From NCBI RefSeq assembly GCF_029784135.1, contig NC_073746.1:105090661-105154660 (forward strand): a DNA stretch of 64,000 bases, read 5' to 3'. This document shows positions 23,715-34,117 of the stretch, in pieces (positions within the stretch are counted from its first letter, which is position 1; every line of letters begins with the position of its first letter). A program made the translations under genes and the position numbers. This DNA is from Toxorhynchites rutilus septentrionalis (lineage: Eukaryota > Arthropoda > Insecta > Diptera > Culicidae). The notes under the pieces are model-generated. The model did no database searches. It was not told the DNA's origin and saw only the letters and a program-made list of their open reading frames with translations.

Positions 23715-24430
23715 ATTCCATGCCAAACCGATATAGTGGTTCTCAGATTTTCGTGAAAAGTGGTAATTTTGATTTTTATCGCAATACATTACACTCGTAT
23801 TTTTTTTATTAGGGTGACCATTTCCATTTACTTTTTCGCTTTTTTCCAAATATATTTCACTTTTTTCCAAAAATGACTTTTTTCAAAAAATCATAACTTT
23901 TCAACTGCTATACCGCTTTTGATGATCGACATATTAAATTAAAGGCAATGAACCCATATTCTTTGAACTGACACTTATCTGAAAAAATGGATTTTGTTTT
24001 CATAATTATTGATTGTATTTCTTTTTTATAGTTCACCGAGGAACCGAGGATGCTATTTTTTTATATATTTTTTACATAACATATCCAAAAATCGAATAGA
24101 TGTTTTTTTTCGTTTTCGAGTTATTATTTTTCAATGTTTAGAAATATATTTTTTGCAAGTGTTATGTTAAAAAAAGAATATTGGGTAATTTTCTTCAATT
24201 TGATATATCGATCATCTAAATCGTTCTAGTTGTTCAAAAGTTATGAATTTTTGAAAAAATTTAATTTTCTGAAAAAGGGGAAAAAGTTGATTTTTTTGGA
24301 AATTGGAAATTTTGTAAATGGGCATCCTCATGAAAAAATTAAAAAACGGGTTCAATATTTTGGGCTAGGGAACAAAACTATCAAATTTCACGAAAATTCT
24401 AGGAACACTATATCGGTTTGACATGAAATT
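23715..24430. repeat. Inverted-repeat (MITE-like) element
   Basis: The left end, ATTCCATGCCAAACCGATAT then AGTGGTTCTCAGATTTTCGTGAAA, is mirrored at the right by TTTCACGAAAATTCTAGGAA then CACTATATCGGTTTGACATG. The inverted ends are about 44 bp with several mismatches. The interior is AT-rich with homopolymer runs and an internal inverted pair (GATGATCGAC near 23923, TCGATCATC near 24208). The right half recurs at 50831-51040. I could not settle the target duplication. Confidence 0.7.
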
Positions 24431-24460
24431 ACTGATTATTAGAAGCTAAATAAAAAAATA

Positions 24461-24466
24461 TATATG

Positions 24467-24497
<31 letters not shown>

Positions 24498-24498
24498 G
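24461..24498. repeat. (TA)n/(GA)n microsatellite
   Basis: A run of alternating TA passes into GAGAGAGAGAG. Confidence 0.9.
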
Positions 24499-24499
24499 G

Positions 24500-26206
24500 T
24501 CAGTGTAAAAATATTACACGTACCCTGTACTACTACAAATCAATAAATTTTTATTTACCAAAAAGATCTTCCGATTTAACTGATTCGATTTGTCACCTCT
24601 AACGTCGATAATCACTCAATGAAGAGAGTCCTCATGTCCATGTGCAGTTTACAAATCATGTGCGAAAGCAAACAAGTTCGAGTCACTCTATGTTCTCGGT
24701 TGCAGTCAACCGTTTTTCATTTCGAAAGGCAAAACTTCGTCCAGATGCAAGCTTTTCCTCGTTTCCCTGTTTGTTTATACATAACTTTGGCTTTAATCAG
24801 AGTTGGTCTGTGTTGGAAGAAGTAATTATGAGTGGCAATTAGTGACGTGTCACTAATTCCAACATCAACATCTAGTTTGTTTGCATAACACCATCGTGAA
24901 TTAATTAAACTACATACCACCTGCATATAATTAGGACATTCCAGTCATGTCGAGCTTATGATCAACAATGCATTGAGGTAATCGAAGTTTATTCGTAATG
25001 ATTGCGCGTGATGCATCTTTATTTTAATTGATATTGATGTCAGTTCATTTGAACTGAACATTTATAGCAGGATGTGTACAGAGCATCTTTGCTTAATTAC
25101 ATCCGTAGGCAAATCAAAGATAGGAGAAATATCGCCACTTAATCCATGCATTTTGCTATAAAAATCATGTCACTGAAATGAATCGATTTTACTCTCAAAA
25201 CAATATGTCTGGTGGAAACTAATCTTATTTACATAGTCTGACCAAATTGGTTGCGTCAACACGCTCCGCACAATAGCTATAAGCAATGTTGACATAGGCT
25301 GTCATCATTGAGGTACAGCTTGAATCAACGAGTTTAATTAATTCTGTGGTTCGCACGCGTGTCTCTATTCGAAGAAGCCTTCAATCTGTCAATCGATAAT
25401 CTTGAACTGCTTTAATCTTCCAAACATTCAATCGATAAGATAGTTTCCAACACGTTGAAAGCCAAATGTTTTGCTCTCTGGTATCGACGAGTTTCCTAAA
25501 GAGTAGCAACCTGCTTCGACATCACACACAAACATCAGCTTTCAGACGAATGAAAAAAAAATAGTTAAACTATGAAAAGGCACGAGCCTAGACGGATTTT
25601 GCATTACATCCTGTCTGTCTGTGTTCACCTGTGCACCATTTGGATTACACCTGTCGGGCCTCGAGTCGAATGATACAATTTTTGCATAACTCAGGAGGGA
25701 TAAGATAGTCATACCATGGAGTGAACTTTTCAACGAATAAACGGAAGGCCAGCACCATGAATAGGGACACCATGTTGAATAGGACGTGTAAGCACGGAAT
25801 AAATAAATAAGTAAAGATTTCTTTCGCTTGATATTGTACGATGGTGCCATGAATACATATGAAAGTGATTTACACCTGCATGTTTGCTAATGCTCTTGCG
25901 AGTCTTGGTATCCCTCCATCAGGAGTCATTTGTAAACTTGTCAGTTTTTGTTCGGTATCCTGTGCAATCAAAGTGTATGTACCCGGCTTGCAAGCATATC
26001 TTTGAGGGTGGGAGCTACATGAATCAGTCGCAGTAAAGCTGAATGCACATGTTTAAATTTTCATTACTATCGCGTGAGATGTCACTGTTCGGACGTTTCT
26101 AATCATTAAGATATAAGTGAAAATCTCTATTCAAAACTCAAGAGCGTAACATAACTTAACATAACTTCATGACTATTCATATATACGAGCTTATTGACAA
26201 TAATAA
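24500..26206. other. No gene recognised
   Basis: Frames are short and lack domains. There are no tandem or inverted repeats that I could see, and no tRNA-like boxes. Confidence 0.45.
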
Positions 26207-27504
26207 TATTTCCTATTTCCTATTTCCTATTTCCTATTTCCTATTTCCTATTTCCTATTTCCTATTTCCTATTTCCTATTTCCTATTTCCTATTTCCTAT
26301 TTCCTATTTCCTATTTCCTATTTCCTATTTCCTATTTCCTATTTCCTATTTCCTATTTCCTATTTCCTATTTCCTATTTCCTATTTCCTATTTCCTATTT
26401 CCTATTTCCTATTTCCTATTTCCTATTTCCTATTTCCTATTTCCTATTTCCTATTTCCTATTTCCTATTTCCTATTTCCTATTTCCTATTTCCTATTTCC
26501 TATTTCCTATTTCCTATTTCCTATTTCCTATTTCCTATTTCCTATTTCCTATTTCCTATTTCCTATTTCCTATTTCCTATTTCCTATTTCCTATTTCCTA
26601 TTTCCTATTTCCTATTTCCTATTTCCTATTTCCTATTTCCTATTTCCTATTTCCTATTTCCTATTTCCTATTTCCTATTTCCTATTTCCTATTTCCTATT
26701 TCCTATTTCCTATTTCCTATTTCCTATTTCCTATTTCCTATTTCCTATTTCCTATTTCCTATTTCCTATTTCCTATTTCCTATTTCCTATTTCCTATTTC
26801 CTATTTCCTATTTCCTATTTCCTATTTCCTATTTCCTATTTCCTATTTCCTATTTCCTATTTCCTATTTCCTATTTCCTATTTCCTATTTCCTATTTCCT
26901 ATTTCCTATTTCCTATTTCCTATTTCCTATTTCCTATTTCCTATTTCCTATTTCCTATTTCCTATTTCCTATTTCCTATTTCCTATTTCCTATTTCCTAT
27001 TTCCTATTTCCTATTTCCTATTTCCTATTTCCTATTTCCTATTTCCTATTTCCTATTTCCTATTTCCTATTTCCTATTTCCTATTTCCTATTTCCTATTT
27101 CCTATTTCCTATTTCCTATTTCCTATTTCCTATTTCCTATTTCCTATTTCCTATTTCCTATTTCCTATTTCCTATTTCCTATTTCCTATTTCCTATTTCC
27201 TATTTCCTATTTCCTATTTCCTATTTCCTATTTCCTATTTCCTATTTCCTATTTCCTATTTCCTATTTCCTATTTCCTATTTCCTATTTCCTATTTCCTA
27301 TTTCCTATTTCCTATTTCCTATTTCCTATTTCCTATTTCCTATTTCCTATTTCCTATTTCCTATTTCCTATTTCCTATTTCCTATTTCCTATTTCCTATT
27401 TCCTATTTCCTATTTCCTATTTCCTATTTCCTATTTCCTATTTCCTATTTCCTATTTCCTATTTCCTATTTCCTATTTCCTATTTCCTATTTCCTATTTC
27501 CTAT
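26207..27504. repeat. Heptamer array (TATTTCC)n, about 185 copies
   Basis: 1,298 bp of an uninterrupted 7-bp repeat; I see no variant unit. It directly abuts the 3' end of a minus-strand SINE (27505-27775). Read on the minus strand it is an AGGAAAT tail continuing from that SINE. Because 7 is not a multiple of 3 and the unit has no stop in any frame, both the +1 and +2 frames stay open throughout. Those frames are artefacts. Confidence 0.97.
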
Positions 27505-27775
27505 AACGTTCCCTGTGGAACTTTCGCCGTCTCAACATATGCATTAACTAGCGTCATTTATTAATACTTAGTTGAGATTTCTTAAGCCAAATAACACGCC
27601 TTGAATGTACTCTGAGGGCAAGCTCTAGAATACGCGTGACCACAGTGCAAGTCGAAGGAAATTTCTTTGACGAAAAACCCTCCGGCCAGAAAGGGGATCG
27701 AACCCGAACACACGGCTAATAATGTGAGACGCGAACCAGTCGGCCACGGGTGCACCCTCGAGCGGGAACACACCA
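27505..27775 (-). repeat. tRNA-derived SINE
   Basis: On the minus strand, GTGGCCGACTGGTTCGCG (A-box region) is followed about 40 bp later by GGGTTCGATCCCC (B box), then a unique body (GGCCGGAGGG..., GACTTGCACTGTGGTCACGC) running down to the start of the heptamer tail. This is the structure of a polymerase III SINE with a short tandem tail. Family name not certain (Feilai-like SINEs are known in Aedes). Confidence 0.75.
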
Positions 27776-28024
27776 TGGTTTTTATTTATGAAAATTGAAA
27801 TAAATCGTTTCATATATCATGTCATTTTTACTACAACTGCTACCATATACAGTTTTACACTTTCACTTGTGCTAAATTTTTCACAATACACTATCGGTCA
27901 TTGATATGGAATTTTACGAAGCAACCTACATTAAAGTTCCAAATTTGAATTTTATTTGTTAGAATTAATCGTATCACTCACCTTACTTGCAATATAAATG
28001 TGAATTTGCAATGTCAATTTCCCC

Positions 28025-28344
28025 CAGGCAGCTTGGTTTTGATGTCTCTGTTAGGGACCCGCCGCATGTGTCATCAATTTCGACCAATCAGAAGTGGGTA
28101 TTTCCGTTAGGATAGGGGTTGAGATTTTTCATTTGTTCGATAGTTAGTTTCATGACATATATTATTTTCTTCAATATTTAAAATTGTTATGGAGTGCCGA
28201 AATCGATTGATGCAAAAATTTCATCAATCCATCATGAAATGACTGAGCAATAAGCGTTTGAAATTGGACAATTTTCACGATGTGCTCGATTTCCGATTTT
28301 CAATTTGTACCCCAATATGTTCCCGAAAGACGTAATCCTACGTC
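28025..28344 (-). repeat. Palindrome/hairpin unit 4 (5' fragment)
   Basis: On the minus strand it starts GACGTAGGATTACGTC (28344-28329), followed by TTTCGGGAACATATTGGGGT, CGCTTATTGCTCAGTCATTTC and, about 270 bp in, CAACCCCTATCC and ATTGGTCGAAATTGA. The order and wording are the same as in 33117-33400 (+). It is truncated near 28025 before any TATA box or gene remnant. Confidence 0.75.
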
Positions 28345-28362
28345 AAAATTTCGTATCACTAA

Positions 28363-28550
28363 AGGCTGATTTAGACGATGCCAGTCAGCGCTCTAGTTGA
28401 AGTATCCAGTGAATAGAGAACAGACACTCTGTTCAAGTTATTTGTACCAGTATCGAACAAGTAATTGGCCTCTAACTGGAACAGAGTGTCTGTTCTCTAT
28501 TCACTGGATACTTCAACTAGAGCGCTGACTGGCATCGTCTAAATCAGCCT
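28363..28550. mobile_element. Perfect foldback MITE, TAA target duplication
   Basis: Two 72-bp arms (28363-28434 and 28479-28550) are exact reverse complements around a 44-bp loop. Ends are AGGCTGATTTAGACGATG, flanked by TAA (28360-28362 and 28551-28553). A 3-bp TWA duplication with AG/GG-starting ends fits PIF/Harbinger-driven MITEs. It lies 16 bp from the palindrome of unit 4. Perfect arms suggest a recent insertion. Confidence 0.9.
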
Positions 28551-28553
28551 TAA

Positions 28554-29870
28554 ATCATCCCCGTTTGCACCAAATTTTTTTAAACAGCCAAGAGAAGTAT
28601 TCGAGTTACGATGACTTCAGATGAATTTATGACGACAGAGGCTATTTTGCACAACGTTATAAACGAATACTGTTCGAAAGATAAGCTATCACGTCAATCA
28701 TTAAACTATCATAGCTCTATAGTTCCCTTCCGACCGGCAATATAACCTCTGTGGGGAACCAAGAAGCCTCATTGCGCGATGGCTCGTTTCGAAACTAGCT
28801 TCAAACACGTTTCGAGTCTCCCTTCGCAGCAGGCATTCCTATCGCGAATGGATCAATTACCATCTGTACAGAGTCACCGCCGCATTTGTGCTTCGAACGG
28901 AAATTGAGTGCTTTACATAATGTTTTCTGTTCGATCCGTTGCAATGTTAGTGGGTGACATAAATTTGCATCTCTCAGCACTGATAAATAGCTATGGTCGT
29001 TGCGGATCGAATGGTGAAATAGCTGGTTGTACGTTGGTTTGGCACATTTCGGGCATTGGAAGCCTGATCTATGGTATCCGACCAGAAATTAACCTCATTT
29101 GGAATTGAATAGCATGGCCGGTAGTTTATATACTGACATTAATCGGTGATAAGCTGTTCTTAATTTACAGTTTCTAATTATTTTCGTGAGTGTCTATAAA
29201 ATTACTCTTCGATGTTTGCACCTCATCGGAAATATTTTCGCATCACTCAATTCAATTCCTCTGATGCGTGTATTGCGGATATTGCACACTATTTTGTGCC
29301 CCGGAGGCGAGGAACTTTCGCTCTTGGGCAATGTTTTACTTTCGAATATGAATCCGGAAATGTCGTGCACCCACCCGGGCATTCCGTCACCGGAAATGCC
29401 CGCGGCACTGAACGAGCGCAAAACTTTCCATCGACTAAGGTTGGCTTGTTGGCTGAAGTTAGTCTGGAGTGTGCCGTTGAACACAACACCAGCCCAAACT
29501 CGACTTAATCTACTCAGCATGATGTTGTACTTTTTGCTTGCTGGGAAAAGTCATTGTGTTGAGATGGAAATAATCATAAAAAGTTTTCCATTATTGCTTG
29601 CCTTTCATCGCTCGCTCAGTTGCTCTCGGTAAGTTGGTTCGTGGGGCGAAAGTTTGCCTTTTGGGCATCATGACAGCCGAGTAACTAGCGTTTGGTGAGG
29701 TTATTATGGAAATAGTTTGTAGTCAGAAACAAACTCGAGTATATTAAATTTCTTCCGCATTTTTCTGGCGTACAATAAAAGCTGCGTTCAAAGTAAACAA
29801 AACATTTCAGAAATAGTGCCCTGTGATGCCGCATAGAGCTTGAGCTCGGTAAGATATCATATCACGCAGT
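28554..29870. other. No gene recognised
   Basis: Several overlapping frames of 60-148 residues on both strands (29186-29632) lack domains and look like chance frames in less AT-rich DNA. Confidence 0.4.
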
Positions 29871-29877
29871 AGTTCTC

Positions 29878-29970
29878 CATCTGGCGTAGTGGTAACATCT
29901 GTACCTCTCACGCTAAAATTCACGAGTTCAATTCTCACTCCCGACATTATTCCGAAATGGAAATAAAGTG
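29878..29970 (+). repeat. tRNA-derived SINE fragment
   Basis: TGGCGTAGTGGTAACATC (A-box region) is followed by GAGTTCAATTCTC (B box) about 35 bp later. Short, and followed by A-rich sequence. It does not fold as a complete tRNA. Confidence 0.55.
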
Positions 29971-30164
29971 ACGAACCAGCCAATAGTCTTGAAAGTCACT
30001 TATAATACAGAAAAAAAGCAAATCACAGCCACTTCTGTGCATATCCGCCAGAGCGCAGAGGTAGAAGCTCAGCTGAAAAAAGTGAACGAGGTGAAACATG
30101 CGTGTGGATTATGGGCCCTATTCCAGAAGACGAGACGAGCAGACGAGCGCTCGTCTCGTTTGTT

Positions 30165-31463
30165 TTCCATTTTAATTTAATTTATTTCGTATCGTCTTCG
30201 ACTTTAAAAGTAGTAGAGACTTAGCTATCTTATTTGTCTTATTCTATTTCTAAATGTATTTTTTGCAATATTGGAGTCAAAAACGTCTGTCACTTCGTTG
30301 AATAGCCTACTGCTGGTGATCAGAGGCTCGAAATAGGCGTACTGAGTACGATAAGCAGGTACCCACAAGAGGACTCGATTCCGGAGATTTCGCACAGGTG
30401 CATGGAAGTTCAAATTCTCTAGCAAGTAGCAACAATCCAGACGGCCGGTGATCAGATCGAATATAAACAGCCTGCGCGAATTTATCCGCCGCTTGACTAA
30501 CGTCTCTAAATCGATCAATTTACATCGATCCTCATATGCCGGTAATATTACGGGATTGGTCCAGGGTAAGCGGCGCAATGCATATTTTATGAAAGTTTTC
30601 TGGACGTTTTCGATTCGAGTTATTTGCTCTCTGTGGTATGGTGCCCAAACCTGTACTGCATATTCTAATGTGCTTCTAACTAGAGAACAAAATAGGGTCT
30701 TCAAAGCGTATACATCGTTAAAGGCTGCCGTGTTTCGTCGGATGAAGCCCAGCAAAGGATACGCTTTTGCAGTAATCGCGGAGATGTGCTCGTTGAATTT
30801 CGCTTTGGAGTCTATCAGTATGCCTAGGTCTCGAATTTTCTCAACGCGTTCCAGGTTGCTTGTGCCCATTGTGTAAGCGAAATCGATTAGAGAGCGTTGA
30901 CGAGTGAAAGGCATGACTTTACACTTCGAAGTGTTCACTTGCATGCCATTTGAAGAGCACCAATCTAATAGTGAGTTTAGATCCTCCTGAAGCACACAGC
31001 AGTCCAGCGACGAGGACACGGCACGATAGATCTTAAAGTCGTCTGCATACATCAGACAATCGCAGCGAAGAAGACTGCAGATGTCGTTGACAAAAATGTT
31101 GAAAATGAGTGGTCCTAAGTGGCTGCCCTGTGGCACTCCAGAGGGGATGTTGAATGTGCCAGACATGGCACCATTGAATTTAACGAACCCCTCGCGACTT
31201 GTTAAGTAAGAGTGCGTCCATTTAGTGATCCAATCCGGCAGGCCTATGCCTCTCATTTTATCAACAGCTGTCGCGTGCGGAACTTTGTCGAAGGCTTTGG
31301 CAAAATCTATATAGACTGTGTCGAGCTGTTTCCGTTTCTCGAGCTTCCCAATCACTCCATGCACAAACGTCATCAGGTTTGTAGTAGTTGAGCGACTTTT
31401 CATAAACCGGTGCTGTCTATCTGATATAACATGTCGAACGGAGCGGTAAATGACGTCATCTCC
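30165..31463 (-). mobile_element. 5'-truncated LINE (jockey/CR1 group)
   Basis: The RT and its C-terminal extension are open, ending with IRQIR and a stop at 30225. A short 3' UTR (AATAAATTAAATTAAAATGG on the minus strand) ends near 30165. The 5' break, at about 31463, is where the sequence stops matching the inverted partner of the flanking repeat (31657-31823). This shows that the LINE was inserted, truncated, into one arm of that repeat. No endonuclease or ORF1 is present. Confidence 0.75.
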
Positions 31464-31628
31464 GGCACGTCGCATTAAATGTAATTTACTGAACAACATG
31501 TCACAAGCTGGATGGGAAGAAATTTTCCAACTGTGAAAGTTGTGGCGAGTGGCAAACGCAATAGCTAAACAGGAAGGTTTAACCGAACAAGATGGGAATA
31601 TCGAGTGATAACAAAAACACAACACCAA
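30225..31628 (-). pseudogene. LINE reverse transcriptase, chimeric 467-aa frame
   Basis: From about residue 55 the frame is reverse transcriptase. Blocks include VYIDFAKAFDKVPH (first catalytic Asp), GVPQGSHLGPLIF and CLMYADDFKIY (intact YADD), then a thumb and a long C-terminal extension with LEYAVQVWAPY. The first 55 residues (31628 to about 31465) are not LINE. They derive from the inverted repeat next to the histone-type stem-loop and also occur, on the other strand orientation, at 31669-31823. The frame is unbroken but lacks the RT fingers and EN, so no functional protein is expected. Confidence 0.82.
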
Positions 31629-31823
31629 AGGTTCTTTTCAGAACCTTATCTTTAATCTAAAGAGTTTATTGTTTTGTTATCTCTCGAAATCCCCATCTTG
31701 CTCGGTTAAACCTTTCTGTTTAGCGATTGCATTTGCCACTCGCCACAGCTTTCACAGTTGGAAAATTTCTTTCCATCCAGCTTGTGACATATTGTACAGT
31801 AAATTACATTTAACGCGACGTGC
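31478..31823. repeat. Inverted repeat around a histone-type stem-loop
   Basis: Arms at 31478-31625 and 31657-31823 are inverted copies with scattered differences (shared words CCATCCAGCTTGTGACA, GTTGGAAAATTTCTT, ATTTGCCACTCGCCACA). Between them sits GGTTCTTTTCAGAACC. A part of the arm (GTGGCAAACGCAAT) also occurs on the minus strand at the 3' end of the H2A pseudogene (about 32425), linking this repeat to histone-derived sequence. Confidence 0.75.
31630..31645 (+). terminator. Histone mRNA-type 3' stem-loop
   Basis: GGTTCTTTTCAGAACC: a 6-bp stem with loop TTTC, the form recognised by stem-loop binding protein at the end of replication-dependent histone mRNAs. The usual wording is GGCTCTTTTCAGAGCC. 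No histone coding sequence adjoins it on this strand. Confidence 0.7.
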
Positions 31824-31829
31824 CGAAGC

Positions 31830-32320
31830 ACCGCTCAGTGTCGCATTGGAGGCGATTTTAACCTGTAATTGAACATTTGCGATGACAGTGGTACAGTGTC
31901 GACTTTCAATGTGGGGTCATAATTTGGACCCCGAACTCTATGTTTACAAAAATGTTCAACTAAATATGTCGCATTACAGGTCCGTCAAATTAGCAAAATG
32001 TCGAGCTAAATGTAAATTACTGTACTTTCAATCTAGAAACAATTTAAGAATTGGTGAAAATTGAATAATCAGGAAAGTCCCCAACCATCAATAAGCTCAG
32101 CACAACTGCCAAATTCTCATACTCATCATATCCTGGCAAACAAATTATGAAAAAATCAATGGGGTGTGTTTTATTATTATTTTGGATATTGTTTTAGAAA
32201 GCATTGAACTGTATTTCGTAAACTCTTTTTTGAAAGGTTTAATGGCCCTGATAAGCGCCGTGTTTTATGGAATGGTTCCAATTTAGAAAACTTAGTACTC
32301 GTGGTTTTGAAAAAAAAAAC
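31830..32320. other. No gene recognised
   Basis: AT-rich spacer between the inverted repeat and the H2A pseudogene. Frames are short and lack domains. Confidence 0.45.
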
Positions 32321-32334
32321 CATTTCGAACGCCC

Positions 32335-32723
32335 TCAACGCCATCTTGTTCTGGATTTGCCACCAAAGCAGTTTGTATAAAGAACAAACGTTTTTCTTCT
32401 GCTACCTGCTGCCGTTTTGCGATTGCGTTTGCCACTCGCTGCAACTGCCTGTTGTCTTGATGTCCGCCGAACCGAATGTGTTCTGTTCCGAATGCGAGTT
32501 TTCTTATCGTCGCGAGCAGCTTTGCCAGCTAACTCGATCACTTCGGCGACCGAAACTATATAACGCCGGCTAGGTGGACTGGCACACTGGTACTAACGCG
32601 CTCGGCCTAGCTACCCTTGCGGAGCAATTGGCGGATACACATACGGGGAACTGGAGACCAACACGGTTCGAGCGGGATTCTGCCTTTCCTTTCACTTTTC
32701 CTCCTTTGCCATGTCCAACCATG
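32335..32723 (-). pseudogene. Histone H2A pseudogene
   Basis: The ATG at 32723 opens a frame reading [16 protein letters not shown] then VGLQFPV, clearly the H2A N-terminus. In shifted frames follow a recognisable LLRKG, a degenerate version of the YLAA...AAEV helix, and then VIELAGKAARDDKKTRI (about 32541-32475). Beyond KTRI the usual PRHLQLAIRNDEEL is lost and replaced by unrelated sequence shared in part with the inverted repeat at 31478. At least two frameshifts and one stop are present. H2A is a core nucleosome protein; this copy cannot encode it. Upstream (minus) is a TATAAT-like TCTATAATAC near 32825. Confidence 0.9.
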
Positions 32724-32869
32724 GCTGCTTGTGTTGGTTTGTTGATCTGATGTGATGCGAAACCATGTGGTGTACGGTTTCGATGAGAATGATCGTTACG
32801 GAAGGAAGGAAGGTCTTGTATTATAGAGACTTTAAACTTTTGCAGTTCATTCGTCTCTAGCCTTGAGAA

Positions 32870-33060
32870 AGGCCCTTTTAAAACTCTACTCTACTCTACT
32901 ACTCTACTCCAGCGCTACCACCTCCGCTCTCTTGCCTTGAGAAAGGCACTCGATCCCTCGCCGTCCAGCTCGTCCAGCAACGATGTTGTCTAGTCGGTGT
33001 CCACACAAAGAATGATCGTTACGGCAGCGGAGCGGGGATTTTTAAGCTGACTGGCTGGCT
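32870..33060. repeat. Duplicated CTTGAGAAAGGC motif and (CTCTA)n
   Basis: GCCTTGAGAAAGGC occurs at about 32862 and again at about 32935. The interval contains a CTCTA-type short tandem repeat. GAATGATCGTTACGG also occurs twice (about 32787 and 33010). The segment lies upstream of the H2A pseudogene and may be old histone spacer. Confidence 0.5.
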
Positions 33061-33479
33061 CGAGAATTACGCATGTGTGAGACTGCGTCCAATGTTTCGT
33101 TCATATTTTTTCTTTTGACGTAGGATTACGTCTTTCGGGAACATATTGGGGTACAAATTGAAAAACGAATATCGATCGCATCGTGAAAAATGTCCAATTT
33201 CAAACGCTTATTGCTCAGTCATTTCATGACGGATTGATGAGATTTTTGCATCAAAACATTGCGGCACTCTATAACAATTTTTCACCTTGAATAAAATAAT
33301 TGATATCATGTAATTAACTATCGAACAATTGAAAAATCTCAACCCCTATCCAAACGGTACTGATTGGTCGAAATTGACGTCATTTCTTTTTCGCCTGCTT
33401 CGCTTCTTTCGTTCCCCGATAAGTCAAATGATTGCATGGCGAGCGAGTGGGGGGCGCCTATTTCTCACATACCAACTGA

Positions 33480-33514
33480 TATAAAAGGACGGTAGCATTT
33501 TTGGATTTCTCATT
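33480..33514 (+). promoter_or_regulatory. H4-type core promoter
   Basis: TATAAAAG starts at 33480 and TCATTC lies about 30 bp downstream, matching TATA/initiator spacing. A CCAAT-type box is about 115 bp upstream. It sits ahead of the H4 pseudogene. Confidence 0.6.
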
Positions 33515-33584
33515 CTCGTTCAACGCTCAGATCGGCAAACATCTGGGCTTCTAGTGTGCAGTGCTCTACAAATCAACCAACACC

Positions 33585-33910
33585 ATACGGTGCGGCAAAG
33601 GAGAGGAAGCCATCGGCAACCAACGATGGATGCGATGCAGCAAAGGGAGCAAAGAAGAGGAAGCAGCGGAGAGCATCAAATTAAATCTAGTGCGGATTGC
33701 TGGTGCGCTCCTCTTCACATCAACAATTGGATGCGGCAAAGGAGGCAGAGGAGCGAAGTGCATGGTATCACACTCGCTATCCGTCGTTTAGCTCGTCGTG
33801 GTGATGCCAATCAAACCCTTGCAAATCGACGCACAGAAGCCGATGGCGCCAAAGTCAAGGAAAACATCAGCGAATCCGTAAAAGCTACCGCTCCCAAAAC
33901 TGAACTGCTA
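33585..33910 (+). pseudogene. Histone H4 pseudogene
   Basis: The frame GITLAIRRLARRGDA (about 33766-33810) corresponds to the H4 segment GITKPAIRRLARRGGV. Just before it, GCGKGGRGAK resembles the H4 N-terminus. That N-terminal block appears three times in degenerate form (near 33589, 33634 and 33730), as if duplicated. After the match, KVKENISESVKATAPKT vaguely follows the H4 alpha-2/3 region. Large parts (the GLGKGGAKRHRKVL tail, the histone-fold centre) are deleted or unrecognisable. A promoter precedes it and a histone stem-loop follows at 33959. Confidence 0.75.
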
Positions 33911-33958
33911 CATCCGACTGAAACGCAGCAGATTCCGTACAACCCATTAAACCATTCC

Positions 33959-33974
33959 AGTCCTTCTCAGGACT
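33959..33974 (+). terminator. Histone mRNA 3' stem-loop (H4 pseudogene)
   Basis: AGTCCTTCTCAGGACT: a 6-bp stem with loop TCTC, lying 3' of the H4 remnant as in replication-dependent histone genes. The stem has drifted from GGCTCT but compensated on the other side. Confidence 0.65.
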
Positions 33975-34117
33975 ATCAATTTGTTTTGAAACAAAAGAGT
34001 TTATTTTACTGTTTTCCACTTACCACAAAAACTATATAAAACCGATCAAAAATACTGTTTATTTTTATTTTGATTTTTGATTGTTCAAAACAATTATATA
34101 AATTTGTATATACATTG

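Larger units (their letters stand above)
33117..34112 (+). repeat. Palindrome unit 5, carrying an H4 gene remnant
   Basis: Opens with GACGTAGGATTACGTC (33117-33132) and then matches unit 4 for about 280 bp. It continues with a CCAAT box (GATTGGTCG, about 33362), TATAAAAG (33480), initiator TCATTC (33509), an H4-derived body and a histone stem-loop (33959-33974). The expected terminal hairpin is not seen before the Bel/Pao insertion at 34118. This member shows directly that the units can carry a histone gene with its own promoter and 3' signal. Confidence 0.65.

Noticed and set aside
26169..27564. Two ORFs of about 450 residues
   Set aside because: They are translations of the 7-bp tandem repeat; a stop-free unit whose length is not a multiple of three stays open in several frames.
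29186..29632. 148-aa plus-strand ORF with overlapping minus-strand ORFs
   Set aside because: No recognisable domain and several mutually overlapping frames; base composition explains them.
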